The position numbers and the translations under genes were made by a program. Below, piece after piece: positions 36,265-44,797 of a DNA stretch of 64,000 bases (position 1 is its first letter; the number at the start of each line of letters is the position of its first letter). The notes beneath the pieces were generated by a model. The model searched no databases, was not told where the DNA came from, and was given only the letters and a program-made list of their open reading frames with translations. Source of the stretch: an uncultured bacterium (GTDB taxonomy: Bacteria > Actinomycetota > Coriobacteriia > Coriobacteriales > Coriobacteriaceae); assembly GCA_905214525.1 (NCBI GenBank), contig CAJMMN010000003.1, positions 62,001-126,000 of the forward strand, in the 5' to 3' direction.

Positions 36265-36438
36265 TCTAATACTTTTCCCGTGAAGTGAACGACCTTATTT
36301 GGACCCCCGAAGCATTGGCATTTTTTGATTGCTATGTCCTGCGGTTTTGCAGCGCGAATCCTGCGGTTTTGCGGTCTAAAGGTGTGGATGCTCCGGGACT
36401 TCGTTTTTACTCGTTCACTTCTCGGGAAAAGTATTAGA
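36265..36438. repeat. 174-bp element with 28-base inverted ends
   Basis: The ends TCTAATACTTTTCCCGTGAA... (36265-36292) and the matching 36411-36438 are inverted repeats with one mismatch. A second nested pairing, CCCGAAGCAT with ATGCTCCGGG, is inside, as is a direct repeat TCCTGCGGTTTTGC (twice). No gene. It may be a non-autonomous element or a structured RNA. Confidence 0.65.
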
Positions 36439-36604
36439 GCTCAGCTGGCGGGGGTACCGCCCTGGCGTCGAAGCCCCGCGTCTTCTTCGCTTGATTGGGA
36501 AAAACAGCCTCGCTGAAGTAATTGCGAGCCCGCCCGGACGTATCTGCGGGGGTTGTCTGCACAGTTCGCGGTATTATGTTGCGGAGTTTTGAAAGGAGCC
36601 GCTG

Positions 36605-37180
36605 GTGGTCACGACGACGTTTGCTTCGCCTTTGGGCGAAATCCTGCTTGCCGCTGATGGCCGCGGTCTGACGGGGCTTTGGTTTGAGGGGCAGGAGCAC
36701 TTTGGCTCCACGCTTCTCCGTGAAGACTCCGAACATGTTGAAGGCGTCGATGCGGTTTCCGGTACTGGTGGCATGTCGTCGGTGAGTCCGGCAAATGGTG
36801 CGGCCTCTTCGGTGCTTGAGCGTTCCTGGGCTTGGCTGAATGCTTATTTTGCAGGGCAGGAACCTCGGTTTACGCCGCCGTTGCATATGATCGGCACGGC
36901 GTTTCAGCGTGAGGTTTGGTTTGAGCTGCTTTCGATCCCGCGTGGCGAGGTCGCTACGTATGGCGAGATCGCCCAGCGTGTTGCGGCTCGACATCGTGTG
37001 CCGGGAAATGAAGCGCCCGTTGTATCTCCTCGCGCGGTGGGGGCTGCGGTCGCTCGCAACCCTATTTCGATTATCGTGCCGTGCCATCGCGTGGTCGCGG
37101 CCGACGGATCGCTCAACGGATACGCCGGTGGACTGGATCGCAAAGAATGGCTGCTGCGCCTCGAGGGTGCCTATCTATAA
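36605..37180 (+). CDS. ogt: Methylated-DNA--protein-cysteine methyltransferase
   Basis: DNA repair protein that takes alkyl groups from O6-alkylguanine onto its own cysteine. The 191 residues end in the catalytic PCHRVVAADGSLNGYAGG. The HTH part is FQREVWFELLSIPRGEVATY. A stretch of about 35 residues after residue 40 (EDSEHVEGVDAVSGTGG...) makes it slightly longer than usual. It starts with GTG at 36605 after AAAGGAG. It stands alone. Confidence 0.93.
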   Translation: MVTTTFASPLGEILLAADGRGLTGLWFEGQEHFGSTLLREDSEHVEGVDAVSGTGGMSSVSPANGAASSVLERSWAWLNAYFAGQEPRFTPPLHMIGTAFQREVWFELLSIPRGEVATYGEIAQRVAARHRVPGNEAPVVSPRAVGAAVARNPISIIVPCHRVVAADGSLNGYAGGLDRKEWLLRLEGAYL

Positions 37181-37322
37181 GCTGCAGGCGGCCGCAACGC
37201 CCATGCGGCAAGCGCGCTCGCTGTACGGGCGTTGTTTGCAGGGCGAGATGTGAAGCCGCCCGTTCCTTAAGTCCGACTAAGCTATAACCTTGCTTTTTTA
37301 AATATGCTCATCGACCTGCTAA

Positions 37323-37877
37323 GGCAGCACTAAGGCGAGTGCGGGTGCGCTATTATCGGCGCTCACGGAGCGCTTGGTGTTCTTGGCACGCATGGACGAG
37401 GGCTCGGCGGGCTTTACCATGGCGTCGATCGATCTTTCGGAGGCGGTGAACAAGGTGGCGGCGCCGTTTAAGTCGGTGGCGGTCTCAGGCGGTAAACGCC
37501 TGTCGACGTCGATTGCGACCGGCGTGCGGACCCATGCCGATGCCGCGGCGGTGGCGCAGGTGGTTGAGTTGCTACTGGACAACGCCACGCGCTATGCGAG
37601 CGAGGGCAGCGTGATTGAGCTGAGCCTGTGCGCCGTTTCGCACGGCAAAGGCAAGGGCGCCGCCGAGCTTGTCGTATCGAACGCCGTGGACGAGCTGCCC
37701 GAGGGCGACCTGGACCGATTGTTCGATCGCTTCTATCGTGCGGATGCGTCGCGCAGCTCCAAGACGGGTGGCTCGGGCGTGGGCCTGTCCGTGGTGCGTG
37801 CCATCGCCGAGGCCCATGGAGGCGCCGCCACCGTATCCGGTCACGGCAACCAGATCACCTTCACCGTTTGCCTTTAA
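37323..37877 (+). pseudogene. C-terminal remnant of a sensor histidine kinase
   Basis: Only the ATPase half of a histidine kinase remains. The N box is QVVELLLDNATRYAS, the F box LFDRFYRADASRSS and the G2 box GGSGVGLSVVRAIAEAHGG. The frame opens after a stop at 37320 and lacks the membrane sensor and the phosphorylated His region. No response regulator gene is adjacent. A family E repeat begins right at its stop codon. Confidence 0.8.
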
Positions 37878-37930
37878 AACCTGCCAAAAAGGAACAGGTT
37901 TATTTTGGCAGGTTTTATCTGGGGAAACGT
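37877..37930 (+). repeat. Repeat family E, copy 2
   Basis: ACCTGCCAAAAAGGAACAGG followed by TTTATTTTGGCAGG and TTTTATCTGGGGAAACG. The arms CCTGCCAAAA/TTTTGGCAGG are perfect. It starts at the stop codon of the kinase remnant. Confidence 0.9.
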
Positions 37931-38025
37931 CCGCAGGAGAGGGCATGGGCGGTGTGAACATATGCATCTCTACCTGCTAAAATATAGGCATCGTTATTCG
38001 GCTCCTGAGTGGAAAGGAGACGGTC

Positions 38026-38700
38026 ATGCAGTACGAGATCGGCGGAGGGGCTTTCCCGGTTGTTACGTGCAACCTTAGCGATGGCGAATCCATGATCACC
38101 GAAAGCGGCGCCATGGCTTGGATGACCCCCAACATGGAAATGTCTACCTCGGGCGGTGGCATCGGCAAGATGTTCTCCAAGGCTTTTTCGGGTGAGGCAT
38201 TGTTCCAAAACATTTGGACCGCGCGTGGCGATGGCATGATCGCGTTTGGCTCCTGCTTCCCCGGCCGCATCGTGCCAATCGAGATCGGTCCGGGCAAGAG
38301 CTGGATTTTGCAGAAGCGTTCGTTCCTTGCCGCGGAAAGTGGCGTCGAGTTGAGCATTCACTTTAACAAGAAGGCAAAGGCCGGCGTCTTTGGCGGCGAG
38401 GGCTTTATCATGCAGAAGCTCACGGGCTCGGGTGTTGCTTTTGCCGAGATCGACGGCGACCTGGTTGAGTACGAGCTCGCTGCTGGCCAGCAGATGATTG
38501 TGGATACCGGCAACGTGGCCGGCTTTGAGGAGATCGTGAGCATTGACGCTCAAATGGTCAAGGGCGTCAAAAACATCATGTTTGGTGGCGAGGGCGTGTT
38601 CAACACCGTGCTCACCGGTCCCGGTCGCATCTGGTTGCAGACGATGCCCATTTCCAATCTTGCGGCAGCAGTGGCCTCGATGACCAACAACAATAACTAG
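38026..38700 (+). CDS. AIM24/TIGR00266 family protein
   Basis: A 224-residue beta-rich protein of the AIM24 (DUF124) family, with the opening GGAFPVVTCNLSDGESMITE, then SGAMAWMTPNMEM and near the end MFGGEGVFNTVLTGPGRIWL. Its molecular role is not established; relatives occur widely in bacteria and in mitochondria. The ATG at 38026 follows GAAAGGAG. It appears monocistronic, with a strong terminator at 38714. Confidence 0.9.
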   Translation: MQYEIGGGAFPVVTCNLSDGESMITESGAMAWMTPNMEMSTSGGGIGKMFSKAFSGEALFQNIWTARGDGMIAFGSCFPGRIVPIEIGPGKSWILQKRSFLAAESGVELSIHFNKKAKAGVFGGEGFIMQKLTGSGVAFAEIDGDLVEYELAAGQQMIVDTGNVAGFEEIVSIDAQMVKGVKNIMFGGEGVFNTVLTGPGRIWLQTMPISNLAAAVASMTNNNN

Positions 38701-38713
38701 TCCGCATAGGATA

Positions 38714-38748
38714 GCGCGCGGCGGGCTTACCCTGTCGCGCGCTTTTTT
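38714..38748 (+). terminator. Terminator after the AIM24-like gene
   Basis: The stem GCGCGCG/CGCGCGC (with further pairing GGCGGG/CCTGTC partly), followed by TTTTTT. Confidence 0.85.
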
Positions 38749-39011
38749 GCTGGCAAACGCCTCGCTTATAGAGTGTGGCTGCGCTGCTACAGCGAGCGTC
38801 GTCATCTCGTCACCCTGATAGCTTGCGGCAAGCGTGGCAATGAGGAGTGAGAATTTGAGTGCTCAGTCCCAAGGCATAATGGCGGCCATGCCAACAAGCA
38901 AAAACGAGTTGCCGGTGTCACGGAAAGGCAGGCGTCGGTCGATTCCACGTGAGACGGCTGTGCCGATCTGCACGGCCGCCCCTGCGCGTCCCGCGCTGCC
39001 CCCAAAGAGGT

Positions 39012-39062
39012 ACGTTTCCCCATATAAAACCTGCCAAAATAAACCTGTCTCTTTTTGATAGG
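39012..39062 (-). repeat. Repeat family E, copy 3 (opposite orientation)
   Basis: On the plus strand it reads TTTCCCCATATAAAACCTGCC, then AAAATAAACCTGTC and TCTTTTTGATAGG. It is the only one of the seven copies in the reverse orientation, and it lies upstream of the ABC gene at 39113. Confidence 0.85.
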
Positions 39063-39112
39063 TGCGAAATGGGTAATACTAAAGAGTTATCCGACCAGAT
39101 GGGAACCGATCG

Positions 39113-39814
39113 ATGGCCTATATCGAATTTAAAGACGTCATCAAAGCATACGGCGAGGGCGATGCCCGCATTCACGCGCTCGACGGCGCGAGCTTTACCG
39201 TTGAGCGTGGCGAGCTTGCCATTATCCTGGGCGCTTCGGGCGCCGGCAAGACCACGGCGCTCAACATCTTGGGCGGCATGGACACGGCAACTTCCGGCAC
39301 TGTGACGGTGGACGGGCGTGACGTGAGCTCCGCCAACGAGGCGCAACTCGTGGAATACCGACGCGCCGACGTCGGCTTTGTCTTCCAGTTCTACAATCTG
39401 GTCCCTAACCTGACGGCGCTTGAGAACGTCGAACTCGCGGCGCAGATCTGCCCCGATTCGCTCGATGCCGAGCAAACGCTTCGCCAGGTTGGCCTGGGCG
39501 AGCGCCTGGGCAACTTTCCGGCGCAGCTTTCGGGCGGCGAGCAGCAGCGCGTATCCATCGCCCGCGCGCTGGCTAAGAACCCCAAGCTGCTTTTGTGCGA
39601 CGAGCCTACGGGTGCACTCGACTACAAAACCGGCAAGCAGATCTTGCAGCTGCTACAGGACACTTGCCGCAAGCAAGGCATTACGGTCATCATCATCACC
39701 CACAACTCTGCGCTGGCGCCCATGGCCGATCGCCTGATCCGCTTTAAGAGCGGCCGCGTGGAGAGCGAGACGATCCAGCAAAATCCTGTGCCTATCGAGA
39801 CGATCGAGTGGTAG
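39113..39814 (+). CDS. ABC transporter ATP-binding protein, MacB/LolD-like
   Basis: A 233-residue ATPase for the large FtsX-type permease that follows directly. Walker A is GASGAGKTTALNILGG, the signature LSGGEQQRVSIARAL, Walker B LLLCDEPTGALD. The pattern LVPNLTALENVELAAQ before the signature is typical of the MacB/LolD/BceA group. The start ATG is at 39113 with weak upstream purines (GGGAACCGATCG). Its stop is five bases before the ATG of the permease. Confidence 0.93.
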   Translation: MAYIEFKDVIKAYGEGDARIHALDGASFTVERGELAIILGASGAGKTTALNILGGMDTATSGTVTVDGRDVSSANEAQLVEYRRADVGFVFQFYNLVPNLTALENVELAAQICPDSLDAEQTLRQVGLGERLGNFPAQLSGGEQQRVSIARALAKNPKLLLCDEPTGALDYKTGKQILQLLQDTCRKQGITVIIITHNSALAPMADRLIRFKSGRVESETIQQNPVPIETIEW

Positions 39815-39819
39815 CGCCC

Positions 39820-42585
39820 ATGAATCAGGATCGCCAAAACAGCCAACGCCGCGACGCGCAGAACACGGAGCGCGAGCAGGATTTTACGACCTACCGTACC
39901 GCCCAAAGCTCAAACGATATGGTGCCGACGGTTTTTCGCCGTGGCATCTACCGCACGATTCGCGGCAGCCTCAAACGCTTCTTGTCTATCGTCGTGATCA
40001 CCGCGCTTGGCGTGAGCGTGATGTGCGGCCTTAAGGCGGGCTGCGAGGACCTGTGTGATTCGGTCGACGCCTATTTTGACCAGCAGAATGTCTATGACAT
40101 CAACGTGCAGTCGACCTATGGTCTGACCGATGACGATCTTGCCGCGATCCAAGAGGTCGATGGCGTCGAGACGGCCGAGGGCATCTATACCGAGACCGCC
40201 TATACCGCCGTGGGTACGACGCGCGAGCGTGTCGTCGTACAGAGCCTCTCCAAAGAGAATATTGACCAACCGGTGCTAGTACGCGGCGAGCTGCCCGAGA
40301 CTTCGGGCGAAGTGGCAGTGACCTCACGTTTTTTGAAGGCTTCGGGCAAGAAAATCGGCGATACGGTGAGCTTTGCCGCCAACGATGCGAGCTCGTCGAA
40401 CCAAAGCGCCAAGGACCAGTTTGCCGATGGGGACTACACCATCACGGCCGAGGTTCTCGATCCTACCGACGTGAGCTCCGACTCGACAGTCAACGCCTTT
40501 CGCGCTGCTTCGACTGCGGACTACAAGTTCTACGTGAGCGAGGATGCCGCGACATCTTCTTCCTACTCCGCTGTCCACGTGGTCGTCGAGGGAGCCAAGA
40601 GCCTCAACTCCTATTCGGATGCCTACTCGGCAAAGATCAATGAGGTCAAGGGCAATATCGAGAAGATCCGCGAGGAGCGTGAGAAGGCGCGCGCTCAGGA
40701 GCTGACGGTCGACACACCGGCGAGCTTGGACGCGGCTGAGCGTCAGGCGAATATGGTCTTTGGGATCGAGCAGGACAACATCAATCGCATGGCCGAGGGC
40801 AGCGACGAGCGTGCGCAGGCGCAAGCCGACCTGGACCAGCGCCGCGCCGCCGCCGACCAGCAGTTTGCCGATGCCCGCGCCGAGCTCTCTGACCTAGGCG
40901 AATGCACCTGGTACATCCAGGACCGCGGCAATATCGCAAGCTACTCGAGCGTCGAGAGCGATAGTTCTTCGATCGAGGCCATCGCCACGGTGTTCCCGTT
41001 CATCTTCTTTATCGTCGCCGTGCTTATCAGCCTCACCACCGCCACCCGCATGGTCGAGGAGGAGCGCACACTTATTGGCCTGTACAAGGCGCTCGGCTAT
41101 TCACGCGGGCGTATCCTGTCCAAATATGTGGACTACGCGCTGTGGGCGTGTCTGATCGGTGGCGTGCTCGGCAATATCATCGGATTTGTGGGTCTGCCGC
41201 TGTTCTTGTTTACGGTGTTCGACGACATGTACTCGCTGCCCCAGATGCTACTTTCGTACGACATCGTGTCCTCGATCGTTTCGGTGGCGCTGTTTGCCGT
41301 GGGCGTGGTGGGAGCCACGATTATCGCCTGCCGTCACGAGATGGCTGAGACCCCTGCCTCGCTCATGCGCCCCAAGGCCCCGCGCGCCGGTTCGCGCATC
41401 TTGCTCGAGCGCATCGGCTTTATCTGGCACCGCATGGGCTTTTTGAACAAGGTCGCTGCACGCAACTTATTCCGTTACAAAAAGCGCGCCTTTATGACCA
41501 TCTTTGGCATTGCGGGCTGCACGGCGCTTGTGATTTGCGGCATGGGCATCCGTGATACGTCGGTCGCGCTGTCGCCTAAACAGTACGGGCATATCACGCG
41601 CTACGACCTGCTGGCAGTCGCCAATCCCGACGATTTTTCGCAGACGTGCGCGGCGTTGGATGAGCGCAGTGCAGCCAAGGATTCCAATGTGACCGTGACT
41701 TCGACGCTGCCGATTATGACCGACAACGTTACCTTTACATTCGGCGGAAAGAGCGAGACCGTGCAGCTGATCGTGGTGCCCGATGACCGCACGGGTGACT
41801 TGGGCGATTACGTGCGCCTGGAGGATGAGTCCAAAGAACCGCTCGCCCTGCGTGACGGAGACGTATATTTGAGCAAGAGCTCTCAGCTGGTGCTGGGGAT
41901 CAAGCCGGGTGACACGGCTCACGTCCAGGATTCGTCGCTCAATGTTGCCAAGGTCAAAGTCAGTGACATTTCGCTTAACTATCTTGGCAACACGCTTTAC
42001 ATGACGCAGGGCACCTATGAGCGCGCGTTCGGTCGAAGCGCACGCCTCAACGGCGTCTTTGTGCTGCTTAAGGGCTCGTCGGCCGACCAGATTGCGTTTA
42101 GCAAGAATCTTAAGAGTGACGGTTGGCTTACGATTTCGAGTACGGCCGAGCATTGGGAAAACTATGAGGCGAACTTTACGATTATCAATTCGGTCGTGGT
42201 GCTCGTGACCTTTATGGCGGCGTGCCTGTCGTTTGTGGTGGTGTTTACGCTGTCCAACACGAATATCTCCGAGCGCGAACGCGAGCTGGCGACCATCAAG
42301 GTGCTGGGCTTCCGCCGTGGCGAGGTGCACCATTACGTCAACAAGGAGACGTTGATCCTCACGGCAATTGGCGCCGCGCTGGGCGTGCCACTGGGCGGCT
42401 TGCTGGCCGAGAGTTTTACGTACATTTTGCAGATGCCGTCGCTGTACTTTGACGTCGAAGTCGAGCCGCTAAGCTACGTGCTCGCCGTGGTGCTTTCCTT
42501 TGGCTTTACGTTTATCGTCAACCTAGCCACCAATCGTACCCTCAACAAGATCGAAATGGTCGGCGCCCTCAAGAGCGCCGAGTGA
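39820..42585 (+). CDS. FtsX-like permease (large, two-domain)
   Basis: A 921-residue membrane protein. TM1 (about residues 45-65) is followed by a large extracellular domain with a charged, probably coiled-coil segment (around residues 260-350), then three TM helices with VVEEERTLIGLYKALGYSRG in between, a second half starting NLFRYKKRAFMTIFGIAGC, another extracellular domain and the last three TMs. The cytosolic sequences RERELATIKVLGFRRGEV match FtsX permeases. Works with the preceding ATPase, likely as a mechanotransmission or efflux unit, not classic import. Start at 39820; an in-frame GTG at 39808 is possible. Confidence 0.92.
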   Translation: MNQDRQNSQRRDAQNTEREQDFTTYRTAQSSNDMVPTVFRRGIYRTIRGSLKRFLSIVVITALGVSVMCGLKAGCEDLCDSVDAYFDQQNVYDINVQSTYGLTDDDLAAIQEVDGVETAEGIYTETAYTAVGTTRERVVVQSLSKENIDQPVLVRGELPETSGEVAVTSRFLKASGKKIGDTVSFAANDASSSNQSAKDQFADGDYTITAEVLDPTDVSSDSTVNAFRAASTADYKFYVSEDAATSSSYSAVHVVVEGAKSLNSYSDAYSAKINEVKGNIEKIREEREKARAQELTVDTPASLDAAERQANMVFGIEQDNINRMAEGSDERAQAQADLDQRRAAADQQFADARAELSDLGECTWYIQDRGNIASYSSVESDSSSIEAIATVFPFIFFIVAVLISLTTATRMVEEERTLIGLYKALGYSRGRILSKYVDYALWACLIGGVLGNIIGFVGLPLFLFTVFDDMYSLPQMLLSYDIVSSIVSVALFAVGVVGATIIACRHEMAETPASLMRPKAPRAGSRILLERIGFIWHRMGFLNKVAARNLFRYKKRAFMTIFGIAGCTALVICGMGIRDTSVALSPKQYGHITRYDLLAVANPDDFSQTCAALDERSAAKDSNVTVTSTLPIMTDNVTFTFGGKSETVQLIVVPDDRTGDLGDYVRLEDESKEPLALRDGDVYLSKSSQLVLGIKPGDTAHVQDSSLNVAKVKVSDISLNYLGNTLYMTQGTYERAFGRSARLNGVFVLLKGSSADQIAFSKNLKSDGWLTISSTAEHWENYEANFTIINSVVVLVTFMAACLSFVVVFTLSNTNISERERELATIKVLGFRRGEVHHYVNKETLILTAIGAALGVPLGGLLAESFTYILQMPSLYFDVEVEPLSYVLAVVLSFGFTFIVNLATNRTLNKIEMVGALKSAE

Positions 42586-42636
42586 CCTGCCAAAAAGGGA
42601 CAGGTTTATTTTGGCAGGTTTTATCTGCGCAAACGC
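42586..42636 (+). repeat. Repeat family E, copy 4
   Basis: Begins with the base after the permease stop: CCTGCCAAAAAGGGACAGG, TTTATTTTGGCAGG, TTTTATCTG. The place suggests a role at the 3' end of the transcript. Confidence 0.9.
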
Positions 42637-42701
42637 CGGACAACCATTAGGTGGCCCGGCGTTTGCCCCGTTTTGCTGGGGATGTCTGTCGTTCAGTGCT
42701 C

Positions 42702-43022
42702 TTACTGGCCAATCCAGTGTTGCGCATAGCTCTTAATGTCCTCGGTAAAACCGTCAAGGTCGTCAAGGGTGATCACGCTGTCGATAAGCAAATTGGCTAT
42801 CTCGCGGTGCATTGTGCTGCGGCGAATGTCGTTTGCAATTACGCCTGAGGACAGCTTGTCTCTATTGAGGCGCTCTTCTAGTGCCCAAAATCTACTGGAC
42901 GCTTCACTGTCGCCGTTCAGTATCTCAACATACTGGCCGATGAGCTTTTCCATATAACGTTCTTGCCATTGAGGAAGCATTTTCTTAAACAGCTTCCAGT
43001 CGCTTTCGGCTACGTCGCGCAT
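42702..43022 (-). CDS. Conserved hypothetical small protein
   Basis: A 106-residue soluble protein, mainly helical, MRDVAESDWKLFKKMLPQWQ at the start. The pattern (W..F...L..WQ..YM.KL, then ASSRFWALEERLNRDK, and ANLLIDSVITLDDLDGF) recalls uncharacterised small proteins in many Firmicutes. No catalytic motif is visible. The ATG at 43022 follows GGAGG. It is convergent with the FtsX permease gene. Confidence 0.78.
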   Translation of the reverse strand: MRDVAESDWKLFKKMLPQWQERYMEKLIGQYVEILNGDSEASSRFWALEERLNRDKLSSGVIANDIRRSTMHREIANLLIDSVITLDDLDGFTEDIKSYAQHWIGQ

Positions 43023-43146
43023 ATGTCCTCCGCTCGTTAAACGGGCTTTTCCATTTGCCTTTCATTCTATTTGGTTTTCGCTCACAGGCGTGGATGAAGG
43101 GCTTTCTCCAGCCTTCGAGATTGGGCTTGAATGGGTCGTATGCCGC

Positions 43147-43296
43147 AAAACGGGCCTATCTACTACGTTTGCTACCACACCCTCGACCATGACAAAGATT
43201 ATGAAATTAAAACCGCAGGTAGATGGCTTGCCAGTTTTTGGAAAAGGCGGGTATGGTCGGCCCTCTCGAGTTAAACGTAGTAAATAGGCCCTTTTC
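43147..43296. repeat. 150-bp element with inverted ends
   Basis: The ends GGGCCTATCTACTACGTTT and, inverted, GGGCCTATTTACTACGTTT are near-perfect inverted repeats (43147-43170 with 43273-43296). A nested pair TCGACCAT/ATGGTCGG lies inside. No gene is seen. Confidence 0.6.
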
Positions 43297-43353
43297 TTGG
43301 CGCGCGGTCAGCTCAATGCTAATCTCCGTGCCGGAACTGACCCAGTTGTTTGT

Positions 43354-43422
43354 AAGTTGCGGTGATATACGGACTGTTTGGCGCTTTGGAGCTTCAAAAC
43401 AGTCCCTATCTCACCGCAACTT
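43354..43422. repeat. Palindromic repeat family C, copy 1
   Basis: The arms begin with AAGTTGCGGTGATA and continue with GGACTGTTT pairing with AAACAGTCC. Copy 2 at 51277-51343 shares the outer AGTTGCGGTGATAT but has a different, still paired, inner part. Confidence 0.75.
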
Positions 43423-43466
43423 AGGAGAAGGGCGGGGGCGGTTGGGTGCTGGTGGGTCGGAGCGTG

Positions 43467-44405
43467 TTAGGCCTGTTTGCGGTGCTTCCATTGTTTGCGG
43501 CACCAGCGCATGAGCGCCTTTATGACGGGAATCGTGATGAGGATGATCCATGCAGGATGGGGCTGTCCCAAACAGAGCCACATGTAGAGGAACCAAGCGA
43601 TGGCGGCTGCCGGGTAGATGGCCTCGATCAGCTTAGACAGGTGGCGCCGATCGATGAAGTCACCAATCGCGTAGTAGACGGGAACCAGAAAGACGAGGAA
43701 AAGCCCCATGCCCCATGTGCCGTAGACAATGCCGAGCACCAGATAGGCGAGAGTGACAAGTGCGGGGAAGGGGAATTTGTTCCATGCACGTCCGACCTTG
43801 GTGTGGAAATGCTTGCCATGATGGTCGAGCTTGTCGTGTGCTTCCTTCCAGCTGGAAAACGTCTCGCCGTCGATGGTGACGGTGCCGTCGTCATTGGTGC
43901 GTACGCTATGTCCATCGTCCTCAAGCGTATCGATATGCACGCCGTCCGGCCCCACATGCACCTCTTCGCCCTTGCGCTCGTTGGTCACATGGATGCCGCT
44001 CCAACCAACATGGACTTCCTCGCCTTTATTGGGATCAATGACGTGGATACCGCGCGCGAGGGAAATATCGACAAGTGGCTTATCGCTGCAATCAGCGTGC
44101 TCAGTAGAAGCCTCAGCCTCTTCAGCCTTATCTGAAGCTTTGGTGCCGGCGTTGCTGTTCTGCGCCTCATCATCAGCCTGTGAGTCATCAGCGCTAGCCA
44201 CCGCCTCCCCATACAGCAGCTCATCCAGCGACACGCCATACAGCGCGGCGAGCGCAATAAGGTTATCGGTATCGGGCGAGGATTCGCTGCGCTCCCATTT
44301 ACTGACAGCCTGACGACTCACACCCAGCTGGGCGGCAAGCGCCTCCTGAGAAAGCCCGGCAGCCTTGCGGCGATCGACGAGCCGCTGCGCCATCGCAAGA
44401 TCCAT
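43467..44405 (-). CDS. Membrane-tethered XRE-family HTH protein
   Basis: A 312-residue protein. Residues 1-65 form an HTH of the Cro/XRE type (LVDRRKAAGLSQEALAAQLG, then SRQAVSKWERSES). A Ser/Asp/Glu-rich linker follows, then two copies of GEEVHVGxxGxHV (GEEVHVGWSGIHV, GEEVHVGPDGVHI), then three TM helices near the C-terminus and a basic end. The DNA-binding part should stay cytosolic and anchored to the membrane. The ATG at 44405 follows AAAGGA. Its target is unknown. Confidence 0.85.
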   Translation of the reverse strand: MDLAMAQRLVDRRKAAGLSQEALAAQLGVSRQAVSKWERSESSPDTDNLIALAALYGVSLDELLYGEAVASADDSQADDEAQNSNAGTKASDKAEEAEASTEHADCSDKPLVDISLARGIHVIDPNKGEEVHVGWSGIHVTNERKGEEVHVGPDGVHIDTLEDDGHSVRTNDDGTVTIDGETFSSWKEAHDKLDHHGKHFHTKVGRAWNKFPFPALVTLAYLVLGIVYGTWGMGLFLVFLVPVYYAIGDFIDRRHLSKLIEAIYPAAAIAWFLYMWLCLGQPHPAWIILITIPVIKALMRWCRKQWKHRKQA

Positions 44406-44653
44406 GGTGGTTCCTTTCGTTTGATGGTCGAATCGAATGAGCCGAGTATGCCGAGAACAACCGGTAGCGACCACCATTTCTAGTTAGAATCTGCCCCAAC
44501 CCTACCGCAACTACCGGTAGCAATCCCTAACGACCAGCCATTTCAGGACAAATGTCAGTGCTACTCTCAGCTAAGAGCCTGCAACATCCCAAAATCTCAG
44601 CCCACGCACTTGCAGCAAGAAGACGAATAGCCTCGGCCTCCCTAGTTACCGCA
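44406..44653. other. Intergenic region upstream of the HTH gene
   Basis: No gene is seen. It contains short repeats of the type ACCGGTAG (44461 and 44512), inverted around CTAGTTAGAATCTGCCCC, which could be an operator for the HTH protein (low confidence). Confidence 0.4.
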
Positions 44654-44774
44654 GGAGGCCCCAGGGCTTTCCTCCCAAATCTTTCCGCAGGACGGAAGGA
44701 CCCCGCCGCGCGAAGCGCGCAGCGGGGTCCTGACATGTCCGAGGACGATTTGGGAGGAAAGCCCTGGGGCCTCC
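44654..44774 (-). repeat. Family A composite hairpin, copy 4
   Basis: The outer arms 44654-44680 and 44748-44774 pair perfectly over 27 bases (GGAGGCCCCAGGGCTTTCC...). Inside: CTTTCCGCAGGAC and CATGTCCGAGGACG (identical to copy 2), the middle stem GGACCCC/GGGGTCC and the tip GCGCGAAGCGC, where copy 2 has GCACGAAGTGC (compensated change). It follows the pfkA stop. Confidence 0.85.
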
Positions 44775-44797
44775 GATGAGAGCAGTTCCAGCCGAGG

